Positions 25,274 to 32,421 of a stretch of 64,000 nt of DNA are shown piece by piece. Source of the DNA: Oxalobacteraceae bacterium CAVE-383 (GTDB taxonomy: Bacteria > Pseudomonadota > Gammaproteobacteria > Burkholderiales > Burkholderiaceae_D); NCBI GenBank assembly GCA_004134995.1, contig REGP01000001.1:1178001-1242000 (forward strand). The letters are read 5' to 3'. The translations under genes and the position numbers were made by a program. Under the pieces are notes generated by a model. It saw nothing but the letters and a program-made list of their open reading frames with translations, was not told the DNA's origin and searched no databases. Positions within the stretch are counted from its first letter, which is position 1. Every line of letters starts with the position of its first letter.

Positions 25274-26278
25274 TTACATCTCCGCTGCGCGGTTTTGCAG
25301 ATAAATCCCATGCGGCGAACGTCCGACCGCGATGGTCTTGATCAGCTTCCTGGTATTGAGGTCGATCACCGCCACCTTCTTGATCCAGCGCAGCGTCACC
25401 CACATGGTCTGGCCGTCTTCGGTCACTTCCATGCAGTCCGGCCCGCCGGGCGCGGCGATGGTGCCGACGTTTTCCAGCGTATTCACGTCCAGGATGCTGA
25501 TGGTGTTGGCGACGCGGTTCGATACGAATATGTGGCGCTTGTCGCCCAGCGCGCGGAAGTTATGCGCGCCGTCGCCGGTGACGATGCGCTTGACCGCCTT
25601 TTGGGTGCGCCAGTCGATCACCTCGACGTAATCGCGTCCCATCACGCCGACCAGCAGGTATTTGTTATCCGGCGTCATCATCACGCCCGCCGGCAGCTTG
25701 CCGGTGGCCATGGTCCATTTGATCTGCTGCGTGGACAGATCGATCGCGCTGATGCGGTCGTTGCCCTGCTGGGTCACGAAGGCCGTGGTGCTGTCGGCAT
25801 CGAAAGCGATATGGCTGGGCATCTTCGACAGCGGCACGCGCTTGCTGAGCACCAGGTTGCCGCCTTCGTAGCGGTAGATATCGACGCGATCCAGCCGCAG
25901 CGCGGCCGACACGAACCACTTCTGGTCGGGTGAAAAACCGATCTGGTAGGGATCGATGACATCGCGCATCTGGCGCTGGATCTGGCCGGTGCGCGGGTCG
26001 AGGAAGGTCAGCTGATTGCCGGTGGCGTTGGCGACGATCAGCGATTTGTTGTCCGGCGTCGCCATCAGGTGATGCGGCTCCTTGCCGACCACATAGGTCT
26101 GCTTGACCGCGTAGTCGGCGGGGTCGATCAGGGAAATGGTTGCATCGCCTGAATTCAGGACCACCACGACATTGCCGGCGGTGGCCGCATTGGCCGCACT
26201 AGCCGGCGCGGCCAGGGCGGACGCGCCGCCCGTCATCAGAATCGGCAGCAGCAGCAAGCGAGTAAAGCGACGCAACAT
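25274..26278 (-). CDS. Secreted YVTN / YncE-type seven-bladed beta-propeller protein
   Basis: The 334-residue protein has a signal peptide (MLRRFTRLLLLPILM…ALA) and repeats of the YVTN type, such as NVVVVLNSGDATISLIDP, KSLIVANATGNQLTFLDP, RHIFVSNRVANTISILDVN and MWVTLRWIKKVAVIDLNTRK. These form a periplasmic beta-propeller used for binding, often of DNA, metals or partner proteins; no enzyme motif is seen. I prefer the ATG at 26278 because it gives a compact signal peptide. It is the first gene of the five-gene run ending with the CinA-like gene and is divergent from an FKBP gene. Confidence 0.86.
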   Translation of the reverse strand: MLRRFTRLLLLPILMTGGASALAAPASAANAATAGNVVVVLNSGDATISLIDPADYAVKQTYVVGKEPHHLMATPDNKSLIVANATGNQLTFLDPRTGQIQRQMRDVIDPYQIGFSPDQKWFVSAALRLDRVDIYRYEGGNLVLSKRVPLSKMPSHIAFDADSTTAFVTQQGNDRISAIDLSTQQIKWTMATGKLPAGVMMTPDNKYLLVGVMGRDYVEVIDWRTQKAVKRIVTGDGAHNFRALGDKRHIFVSNRVANTISILDVNTLENVGTIAAPGGPDCMEVTEDGQTMWVTLRWIKKVAVIDLNTRKLIKTIAVGRSPHGIYLQNRAAEM

Positions 26279-26519
26279 AGAAGAACTTGTAAATAAAAAT
26301 GGCATTTTACATGGCATGAATGGGAACATTTGCTAAAAACAACAAAAACTCACAAAAGAACCGGTCCGCGCGCGATTCTTTCCTCCATTCCGGCGGATTC
26401 CGGCGCTTCCCGTTAGATGGTGAATCCCCGCGCTTTTTGGTTTAAACTGCCTTCCCAGCGGTATTTGCCGGTTCCGCCCCATGCGAACGCGGCGTTCTTC
26501 TCAATTTGAAAGGTTATTG

Positions 26520-26876
26520 ATGTCCACAATTACGACAGTGTCCGGCTTGCAATATGAAGATATCAGCGTCGGCGAAGGCGCGGAAGCGGCCGGCGGCGCG
26601 CACGTTACAGTGCACTATACCGGCTGGCTGCAGAACGACGACGGCAGCGCCGGCAGCAAATTCGATTCCAGCAAGGACCGCAACGAGCCGTTTTCGTTTC
26701 CGCTGGGCGCCGGCCATGTCATCAAGGGCTGGGACGAAGGCGTGCAAGGCATGAAGATCGGCGGCGTCCGCAAACTCACGATCCCCGCCGCGCTCGGCTA
26801 TGGCGCACGCGGCGCCGGCGGCGTCATTCCTCCGAACGCCACGTTGATCTTCGAAGTGGAATTACTCGGCGTCTGA
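26520..26876 (+). CDS. FKBP-type peptidyl-prolyl cis-trans isomerase
   Basis: The 118-residue cytoplasmic protein is a single FKBP domain: [54 protein letters not shown] and the ending [20 protein letters not shown]. It catalyses proline isomerisation during protein folding. All core aromatic and FDSS residues of the active site are present. The ATG at 26520 has AAGG upstream and matches the family N terminus. It is followed by two hairpins and then the acyl-CoA-binding protein gene. Confidence 0.95.
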   Translation: MSTITTVSGLQYEDISVGEGAEAAGGAHVTVHYTGWLQNDDGSAGSKFDSSKDRNEPFSFPLGAGHVIKGWDEGVQGMKIGGVRKLTIPAALGYGARGAGGVIPPNATLIFEVELLGV

Positions 26877-26900
26877 TTCGCCAATTCAGAAACGACCTAG

Positions 26901-26929
26901 AGGCTGTAGCAAAAACCTTGCTGCAGCCT
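26901..26929 (+). terminator. Hairpin after the FKBP gene
   Basis: AGGCTGTAGCAA and TTGCTGCAGCCT form a 12-bp stem with one G-U pair and a 5-nt loop, 24 bp after the FKBP stop. There is no strong T-run, so it may be a weak terminator or an mRNA-stabilising structure. Confidence 0.5.
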
Positions 26930-26942
26930 TCCGACTTTCACG

Positions 26943-26967
26943 ACGGCGGCTTCAGGCTGCCGTTTTT
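26943..26967 (+). terminator. Second hairpin, intrinsic terminator-like, before the acyl-CoA-binding protein gene
   Basis: ACGGCGGC and GCTGCCGT pair over 8 bp (one G-U) around TTCAG and are followed by TTTT. This is a usable terminator only 17 nt before the next ATG, so it may separate FKBP from the following operon or attenuate read-through. Confidence 0.6.
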
Positions 26968-26984
26968 GCCTAAAGGATGATCTC

Positions 26985-27239
26985 ATGAGCCTGCAAGCCG
27001 ATTTCGAACAAGCCGTCGCCGACTCCAAGAACCTCGCAGAGCGTCCGGACAACATGACGCTGCTGAAAATGTATGCGCTGTACAAGCAAGGCAGCCTGGG
27101 CGACGCACAAGGCGAACGGCCCGGCATGACCGATTTCATCGCGCGCGCCAAATGGGATGCCTGGAACGAGCTGAAAGGCGAATCGCAGGACGGCGCCATG
27201 CAGAAATATCTGGATTTGTTCAACGATTTGAGGGGCTGA
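26985..27239 (+). CDS. Acyl-CoA-binding protein
   Basis: This 84-residue four-helix protein has the ACBP core: LKMYALYKQGSLGDAQGERP and FIARAKWDAWNELKGES with the expected Tyr and Lys residues for CoA contacts. It binds long-chain acyl-CoA in the cytoplasm and buffers its supply. Length equals the eukaryotic-type single-domain ACBP found in some betaproteobacteria. AAGGA precedes the ATG. The next gene starts one base after its stop codon, so they are co-transcribed. Confidence 0.95.
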   Translation: MSLQADFEQAVADSKNLAERPDNMTLLKMYALYKQGSLGDAQGERPGMTDFIARAKWDAWNELKGESQDGAMQKYLDLFNDLRG

Positions 27240-27240
27240 G

Positions 27241-28128
27241 ATGCATTCCGCCATTCGCAAGACAGGCATTGCCGCAGCCCTGTTGTCGGCGGCGCTGCTG
27301 CTCAGCGCCTGCGGCAGCGCCGGCACGGCATCCGGTTCGGCCGCCAAGGCAAGCGGCAATGCCACGCTGAGTCAGCAGGAAATCGCCGCGATCGTCGCCA
27401 GCCCCGACCGCAGCGCCGCCGATCGCAACAGCGATGCGCAGCGCAAGCCCGCCCTGGTACTGGCCTTCATCGGCATACGGCCCGGCATGGTGGCGCTGGA
27501 CCTGAACGCCGCCGGCGGCTACACCACGGAATTGCTGGCGCGCGCGGTCGGTCCGAATGGACGCGTCTATGGGCAAAGCCCGCCCCCGCGCGATGCGAAC
27601 AGCCCGCCGCAAAAGCCGGTTACGCCGGAAGGCAATTCGGCGCCGCCGCGGCCCGCATCCGGCACGCCGGCGGTGCGCCTGACTTCACCGCAGGCCCTGG
27701 CCGCGCGTACCGCCGCCAACCCGTCGCTGGCCAACATCGTTCCGCTCGTGCGTCCATTTGAAAATCCGGCGCCGCCGGAACTTGCCGGCAACGGGCTCGA
27801 TCTGGTCACCCTGATGTTCAATTATCATGACACCGGCAACTGGGGCACCAACCGCGCGCAAATGAACCGGAGCGTGTTCAATGCGCTCAAGCCCGGCGGC
27901 GTCTATGTCATCGCCGATCATGCCGGACGGCCGGGAACCGGCATCTCCGAATCGGGCACGCTGCACCGCATCGAAGAAGCATTCCTGCGCCGCGAAGTCG
28001 AGGCGGCCGGCTTCCACCTGATCGACGAGGGATTCTTCCTGCGCAATCCCAACGATCCGCGCGATAAAAATACCCCTGAACCGCCCCAACCCAAAGACGA
28101 TTTCATTTTGAAATTCGTCAAACCGTAA
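27241..28128 (+). CDS. Methyltransferase-like lipoprotein (COG4798-type)
   Basis: The 295-residue protein begins with a lipoprotein signal (lipobox LLSAC, Cys about 25), then a Gly/Ala/Ser linker. The rest resembles predicted class I SAM methyltransferases: LDLNAAGGYTTELLARAVGP in the position of the SAM-binding loop, DLVTLMFNYHD, and NALKPGGVYVIADHAGRPGT. A proline-rich stretch of about 40 residues interrupts the fold after the first strand. A periplasmic, membrane-anchored location is unusual, because SAM is a cytoplasmic cofactor, so the enzyme activity is uncertain. It starts one base after the ACBP stop. Confidence 0.82.
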   Translation: MHSAIRKTGIAAALLSAALLLSACGSAGTASGSAAKASGNATLSQQEIAAIVASPDRSAADRNSDAQRKPALVLAFIGIRPGMVALDLNAAGGYTTELLARAVGPNGRVYGQSPPPRDANSPPQKPVTPEGNSAPPRPASGTPAVRLTSPQALAARTAANPSLANIVPLVRPFENPAPPELAGNGLDLVTLMFNYHDTGNWGTNRAQMNRSVFNALKPGGVYVIADHAGRPGTGISESGTLHRIEEAFLRREVEAAGFHLIDEGFFLRNPNDPRDKNTPEPPQPKDDFILKFVKP

Positions 28129-28138
28129 TGGAACCGCA

Positions 28139-28507
28139 ATGACACGCAATATTCTCGACGAAGCGCAAATTCATCCGGCCATCCGCCAAACCATTACGGA
28201 CAAGCATGCCGACATCGTGCGGGAAGTGCAGGCGGCGGTGGCCGCCAATATGGTGGTCGTGGTCGGCATGCGGCAGAATCCGTTTCCGAAAAAAGCCCGC
28301 AAGGCGCTGGATGCGATCGCCGCGCCCTACAAATACCTCGAATACGGCAGCTACCTGGGCGCCTGGAAACCTCGCACCGCACTGAAGATGTGGACCGGCT
28401 GGTCGACATTTCCGATGATATTCGTCAAGGGCACGCTGATCGGCGGTTCCAGCGATCTGGAAAAACTGATCGCCAGCGGCGAATTCGCACGTATGGTCGG
28501 TAACTAG
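28139..28507 (+). CDS. Glutaredoxin-fold protein lacking the active-site cysteine
   Basis: The 122-residue protein has a thioredoxin-like fold close to monothiol glutaredoxins: VVVVGMRQNPFPKKARKALD, the cis-proline motif TFPMIFVKG and GGSSDLEKLI. Where glutaredoxins have CGFS or CPYC it has QNPF, and there is no cysteine anywhere in the protein. Thiol-disulfide or Fe-S cluster chemistry through the usual cysteine is therefore excluded. It may bind glutathione or a partner protein without redox catalysis. It follows the lipoprotein gene by 10 bp and converges with an ankyrin-repeat gene. Confidence 0.87.
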   Translation: MTRNILDEAQIHPAIRQTITDKHADIVREVQAAVAANMVVVVGMRQNPFPKKARKALDAIAAPYKYLEYGSYLGAWKPRTALKMWTGWSTFPMIFVKGTLIGGSSDLEKLIASGEFARMVGN

Positions 28508-28509
28508 CC

Positions 28510-29187
28510 TCAGGGCTTGGCGGGCTTATTGAGCAGATTGGTAATGTCGTCGAGCACGTAGGTCTGCCTGGCTTCCTGCGCAAAGTCGAGCGCGGTCATC
28601 CCGACATTGTTCTTCAGCGTCGGATCGGCACCTTCGTCGAGCAGCAGCTTGACGGTCGTCACGCGTCCGCTGCCCGCGGCCATCATCAGCGGCGTGGTGC
28701 TGTTGGGCGATTCGGCGTCGATGTAGGCGGATTCTTCCAGCAGCATGCGGACGATTTCGTCATTGCCGATCGCGGCCGCATAGTGCAGCGCGGTCCAGCC
28801 CTGGTTATTGACCTGCGCCTCTTTCGCCAGCAGCGCCTTGACCGCGGCGACATTGCCCTTGTAGGACGCGATCATGAGGGCGCTGTCGCCGTTCCTGGCG
28901 CGTATTTCCAGATCGATGCCCGGCGTATTGATCAAAATATCGAATACCCTCTTCGAATCTTCGCGCAAGGCCAGAATCAGGCCGCTGTCGCCCCGGGTTT
29001 CTTCCACCAGATTGGGACTCAGGCCGCGCTCCAGCAGCGACTTGACCACAGTGTAATTATCATTCTTGACCGCTCTGAAAAAATCGGAAAGCGTATCGGC
29101 GAAGGCCGCGCATGGCGCCGCCAGCATCACCAGGCAGGCCAGGACGGCAGCGGCGTGCCGGCGATAATCAGGCAAGGCTGTCTTCAT
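28510..29187 (-). CDS. Secreted ankyrin-repeat protein
   Basis: The 225-residue protein has a signal peptide (AVLACLVMLAAPCAAFA) and about five ankyrin repeats, for instance NGDSALMIASYKGNVAAVKA, GWTALHYAAAIGNDEIVRML and STTPLMMAAGSGRVTTVKLL. It should be a periplasmic binding protein; bacterial periplasmic ankyrin proteins have been linked to catalase or envelope function, but no partner is evident here. Its start overlaps the stop of the TatD gene by 20 bp, so the two are co-transcribed. Confidence 0.9.
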   Translation of the reverse strand: MKTALPDYRRHAAAVLACLVMLAAPCAAFADTLSDFFRAVKNDNYTVVKSLLERGLSPNLVEETRGDSGLILALREDSKRVFDILINTPGIDLEIRARNGDSALMIASYKGNVAAVKALLAKEAQVNNQGWTALHYAAAIGNDEIVRMLLEESAYIDAESPNSTTPLMMAAGSGRVTTVKLLLDEGADPTLKNNVGMTALDFAQEARQTYVLDDITNLLNKPAKP

Positions 29188-29974
29188 GGGCGGCCGGGGC
29201 TTCTATGTTGAATAAACGGAAAAAATTGGCCGTCGTGTGATGCGCGACTTCGGCCACGGGAATGCCGCGCAGATCGGCAATGAATTCGGCCACGTGCCGC
29301 ACCAGGCCGGGTTCATTCATCTTGCCGCGATGCGGCACCGGCGCCAGGTAGGGCGAATCGGTTTCGATCAGCATGCGTTCGAGCGGAATCGCACGCGCCA
29401 CCGCCTGCAGATCCTTGGCGCTCTTGAAGGTGACGATGCCGGACAGGGAAATATAGAATCCCAACGCAATCGCCGCCTCGGCCACTTCCAGCGACTCCGT
29501 AAAACAGTGCATCACGCCGCCGACGCCGCCGGCTTCCGGCGCGGCGCCCTCTTCCTGCATAATGCGGATGGTATCCTGCGCTGCCGAGCGGGTATGGATA
29601 ATCAGCGGCTTGGCCGTCAGGCGCGAGGCCCGGATATGGGTGCGAAAGCGCTCGCGCTGCCATTCCAGGTCGCCGCTCAGGCGGAAATAATCCAGGCCGG
29701 TTTCGCCGATGGCGACAATTTTAGGATCGGCGGCCAGGGCAACCAACTGTTCGACGCTGGGTTCGGGGGTGTCTTCGTAATCGGGATGCACGCCGACCGA
29801 AGCATAAATATGGGGATAGCGATGCGCCAGGTCCAGCACTTGCGGAAAATCTGGCAAATTGACGGACACGCACAAAGCATGGCTGACCTGATTCTCGTGC
29901 ATTTTGCCGAGAATATCGGGCAGCCGCACAACCAGTTCGGGGAAATTGATATGGCAATGGGAATCGATAAACAT
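29168..29974 (-). CDS. TatD-family metal-dependent DNase / hydrolase
   Basis: The 268-residue cytoplasmic metallohydrolase has all TatD metal-binding motifs in order: FIDSHCHINFPEL at the N terminus, AIGETGLDYFR, IIHTRSA, GVMHCFTES and ETDSPYLAP. TatD-type enzymes are 3'-5' DNases or related hydrolases that act in DNA repair and RNA quality control. The start at 29974 (MFIDSHCH) is fixed by the motif at the very N terminus. The gene overlaps the following ankyrin gene by 20 bp, and its start codon region overlaps the divergent peptidase start by about 24 bp. Confidence 0.93.
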   Translation of the reverse strand: MFIDSHCHINFPELVVRLPDILGKMHENQVSHALCVSVNLPDFPQVLDLAHRYPHIYASVGVHPDYEDTPEPSVEQLVALAADPKIVAIGETGLDYFRLSGDLEWQRERFRTHIRASRLTAKPLIIHTRSAAQDTIRIMQEEGAAPEAGGVGGVMHCFTESLEVAEAAIALGFYISLSGIVTFKSAKDLQAVARAIPLERMLIETDSPYLAPVPHRGKMNEPGLVRHVAEFIADLRGIPVAEVAHHTTANFFRLFNIEAPAAHEDSLA

Positions 29975-30862
29975 GGGCAATATTGTACGCGCTTGCGCCG
30001 TAGTCTGTCCCACCTATACGGCAGCGGTCTGTCCCGCCTGTTCGGCATTGCCCTGCTCCTGATGGGGCCGGCGGCGGCCGGGGCTGCGGAGATGGCCGGC
30101 GTTTCATCCGGCATCACGCCCTTGAACGACGGCGATTGCCGGGCAATGCTGGCCGCCAATGTCATCAGCGAACGCAATCCGCTGCCCTGCCGGCGCCTGG
30201 CGCGCGTGCGTTTTTCCTATGTGGATTTCGACGGCCGGCGGAAAGACGACGGGGAGATGATCGTGATGGATGCCGTCGCGCCCTATGTGCAGCGCCTGTT
30301 GGCGCAATTGCTTGCAGCGCAATTTCCACTGCATAGCGCGCACGATTTAAGCTATTACCACGGCGACGATCTGGCTTCGATGGCCGACAACAACAGTTCG
30401 GCATTCAACGGCCGGCCGATAACCGGCGGCGGCGGCTGGTCGAAGCATGCATACGGCGCCGCCATCGATATCAATCCCCTGCAAAACCCTTATTTTGGCC
30501 ACGATGCGCAAGGACGTCCAATGGTTTTGCCGCCGGCCGCCGCGGCGCTGCATGCCGATCGTGCCGCCGACCGTAGCGCCGAAGGCAAGCCCTTGCAGGC
30601 GGGCATGGCCGAAGCCGTGCGTACGATATTCGCGGAAAATGGCTTTCTGATATGGGGCGGCGCCTGGCATGAGCCGGTCGATTACCAGCATTTCGAAATC
30701 GGCGAACGCGCCTTTATCGAAAAGCTGGCGCATGCCACGCCGGCCAAGGCGGCGCGCATGTTCGAACGCTACGTCCGGACCTACCGCAATTGCGCCGCGC
30801 TGCGCACGCCGGCCGTACGCGAAGCCCAGTGTGCCCAAAAGACCATGCGCAGCGTGGATTGA
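29951..30862 (+). CDS. Secreted M15-family (VanY-like) peptidase
   Basis: The roughly 303-residue protein has a hydrophobic N-terminal segment (LFGIALLLMGPAAAGAAEM), read as a signal peptide. The zinc-peptidase signatures of family M15 follow: WSKHAYGAAIDINPLQNPYF with the His and Asp ligands, and WHEPVDYQHFEIG with the final His. It probably cleaves peptide stems in peptidoglycan. The start is uncertain: ATG at 29951 has GGGGA seven nt upstream, and ATG at 29957 is the next choice. Either overlaps the divergent tatD start. The signal peptide lies about 30 residues in, longer than normal, so a later start is also possible. Confidence 0.82.
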   Translation: MAMGIDKHGQYCTRLRRSLSHLYGSGLSRLFGIALLLMGPAAAGAAEMAGVSSGITPLNDGDCRAMLAANVISERNPLPCRRLARVRFSYVDFDGRRKDDGEMIVMDAVAPYVQRLLAQLLAAQFPLHSAHDLSYYHGDDLASMADNNSSAFNGRPITGGGGWSKHAYGAAIDINPLQNPYFGHDAQGRPMVLPPAAAALHADRAADRSAEGKPLQAGMAEAVRTIFAENGFLIWGGAWHEPVDYQHFEIGERAFIEKLAHATPAKAARMFERYVRTYRNCAALRTPAVREAQCAQKTMRSVD

Positions 30863-30874
30863 CTATTTGGCGTA

Positions 30875-31795
30875 TCAGCCGGCCTTGTTCTGCGACTTGA
30901 CGACCTGCATCGCAGTGGCGATCAGCCCGCTCATATCGCCGAGATTGGCCGGAACGATGATCGAGTTATTGGTTTTGGCCAGATTCGCAAATGCGGTCAC
31001 ATATTGTTCGGCAACCTTCAGGTTGACCGCATCGATGCCGCCCGGCTCGCGAATGGCCGATGCCGTCTTCCGAATCGCTTCCGCGCTCGCGGTGGCGATG
31101 GCCAGTATCGCCGCTGCCTGACCCTGGGCGCGGTTGATCGACGCCTGCATCTCACCTTCCGATTTGGCGATCGATGCCGCCCGTTCGCCGCTGGCGATAT
31201 TGATCTGCTCCTGCTGGCGGCCTTCCGAGGCGGCGATCAGCGCGCGCTTTTCGCGTTCGGCGGTAATCTGGGCCTGCATCGCATGCAGGATTTCCTTCGG
31301 CGGCGTGAGGTCCTTGATTTCGTAGCGCAGCACCTTGACGCCCCAGTTCTGGGCCGACTCGTCGATCGCATTGACGATGGTGGTATTGATGTGATCGCGT
31401 TCCTCGAATGTTTTATCGAGCTCCATCTTGCCGATGACCGAACGCAACGTGGTCTGCGCCAGCTGGGTGATTGCCGCGATGTAATTGGAAGAACCGTACG
31501 ATGCGCGCATTGCATCGGTCACCTGGAAATACAGGATGCCGTCGACGTTGAGCTGGGTATTGTCGCGCGTGATGCAGACCTGCGGCGGCACATCGAGCGG
31601 GATTTCCTTCAGGACGTGCTTATAGGCCACCCGATCGACGAAAGGCAGCACGATGCTCAGGCCCGGCCCGAGCGTGCTGTGATATTTGCCGAGCCGCTCG
31701 ACAACCCAGGCGTGCTGTTGCGGCACCACCTTGACCGTCTGGACGACAAAGATGATCGCAACGAAAACGATGACAATCGATACACTTTCGAACAT
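30875..31795 (-). CDS. SPFH/band-7 (stomatin/QmcA-like) membrane protein
   Basis: The 306-residue protein has one N-terminal membrane anchor (ESVSIVIVFVAIIFVVQTVK) and a band-7 domain (VPQQHAWVVERLGKYHSTLG; LNVDGILYFQVTDA), then a coiled-coil region (AQITAEREKRALIAASEGRQ) and conserved SAEAIRKTASAI. It should form large ring-like oligomers in the inner membrane and affect membrane microdomains or protease access. The NfeD-like gene lies 17 bp upstream on the same strand, the standard partner pairing. AGGAGA precedes the ATG. Confidence 0.94.
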   Translation of the reverse strand: MFESVSIVIVFVAIIFVVQTVKVVPQQHAWVVERLGKYHSTLGPGLSIVLPFVDRVAYKHVLKEIPLDVPPQVCITRDNTQLNVDGILYFQVTDAMRASYGSSNYIAAITQLAQTTLRSVIGKMELDKTFEERDHINTTIVNAIDESAQNWGVKVLRYEIKDLTPPKEILHAMQAQITAEREKRALIAASEGRQQEQINIASGERAASIAKSEGEMQASINRAQGQAAAILAIATASAEAIRKTASAIREPGGIDAVNLKVAEQYVTAFANLAKTNNSIIVPANLGDMSGLIATAMQVVKSQNKAG

Positions 31796-31812
31796 GGCAC
31801 TCTCCTGATTTT

Positions 31813-32274
31813 TTAGTTCGTTATGGGATGATCGGAATGATCGGCCGCGCAGACAATCAGGCGGCTGCCGCGAATTTCAAGGATGCGGAATTGCCCCGGC
31901 AGCGGATTCGATCCGCTTTCGAGATCGACATCCCATAGCGCGCCGCGATACGGCACGCGGGCCACGTAGGAGGCGCCGACGCGTTGCCAGGTATCGATGA
32001 CGATGAGCTGGCCGATATCCATGGAGACGTTGGGGTCGCGTTCCGCGGCCTGCTTGCGCAATTTGCCGAAGCGGCTGCGGCGCAGCGCAACAGTGGCGGC
32101 GATGCCGACCACGGCTGCCGCGATCAATTGCCATTCCGTGGCCATCCCCGCATACGCCGCGGCGCCGCCGGCCACCATGCCGAACGCCAGCATCAGTAAA
32201 TAAAAGGTCCCGGTAAACAGCTCTGCCGCGAGCAGCACGCCAGCCAGCAGTATCCAGATCGACCAGTGCTCCAT
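31813..32274 (-). CDS. NfeD-family membrane protein, short form
   Basis: The 153-residue protein has two or three membrane spans in its first 65 residues (IWILLAGVLLAAELFTGTFY) and a C-terminal OB-fold domain (IGQLIVIDTWQRVGASYVAR; YRGALWDVDLESG), which is the short NfeD1b/YbbK form without the protease domain. It is the usual operon partner of stomatin-type SPFH proteins and probably anchors or regulates their assembly. GAGGGGAT precedes the ATG at 32274. Transcription reads into the SPFH gene 17 bp downstream. Confidence 0.93.
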   Translation of the reverse strand: MEHWSIWILLAGVLLAAELFTGTFYLLMLAFGMVAGGAAAYAGMATEWQLIAAAVVGIAATVALRRSRFGKLRKQAAERDPNVSMDIGQLIVIDTWQRVGASYVARVPYRGALWDVDLESGSNPLPGQFRILEIRGSRLIVCAADHSDHPITN

Positions 32275-32374
32275 GACATCCCCTCGCGCGATTCCAGAAG
32301 CGCCAGTCTACCCTATTTGCGCGCGGGATCAATCGGCTATCCGGCATACTCCCAGCAGGCGGCGCGCATAAAAA

Positions 32375-32403
32375 AAGCCAACCCTGGAATAGCGGGTTGG
32401 CTT
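32375..32403 (-). terminator. Intrinsic terminator of ppsA
   Basis: AAGCCAACCC and GGGTTGGCTT form a perfect 10-bp stem with a 9-nt loop. On the minus strand it is followed by a run of T, and it starts 18 bp after the ppsA stop. Confidence 0.93.
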
Positions 32404-32421
32404 CGTTTGTTGCGGTCGAAC

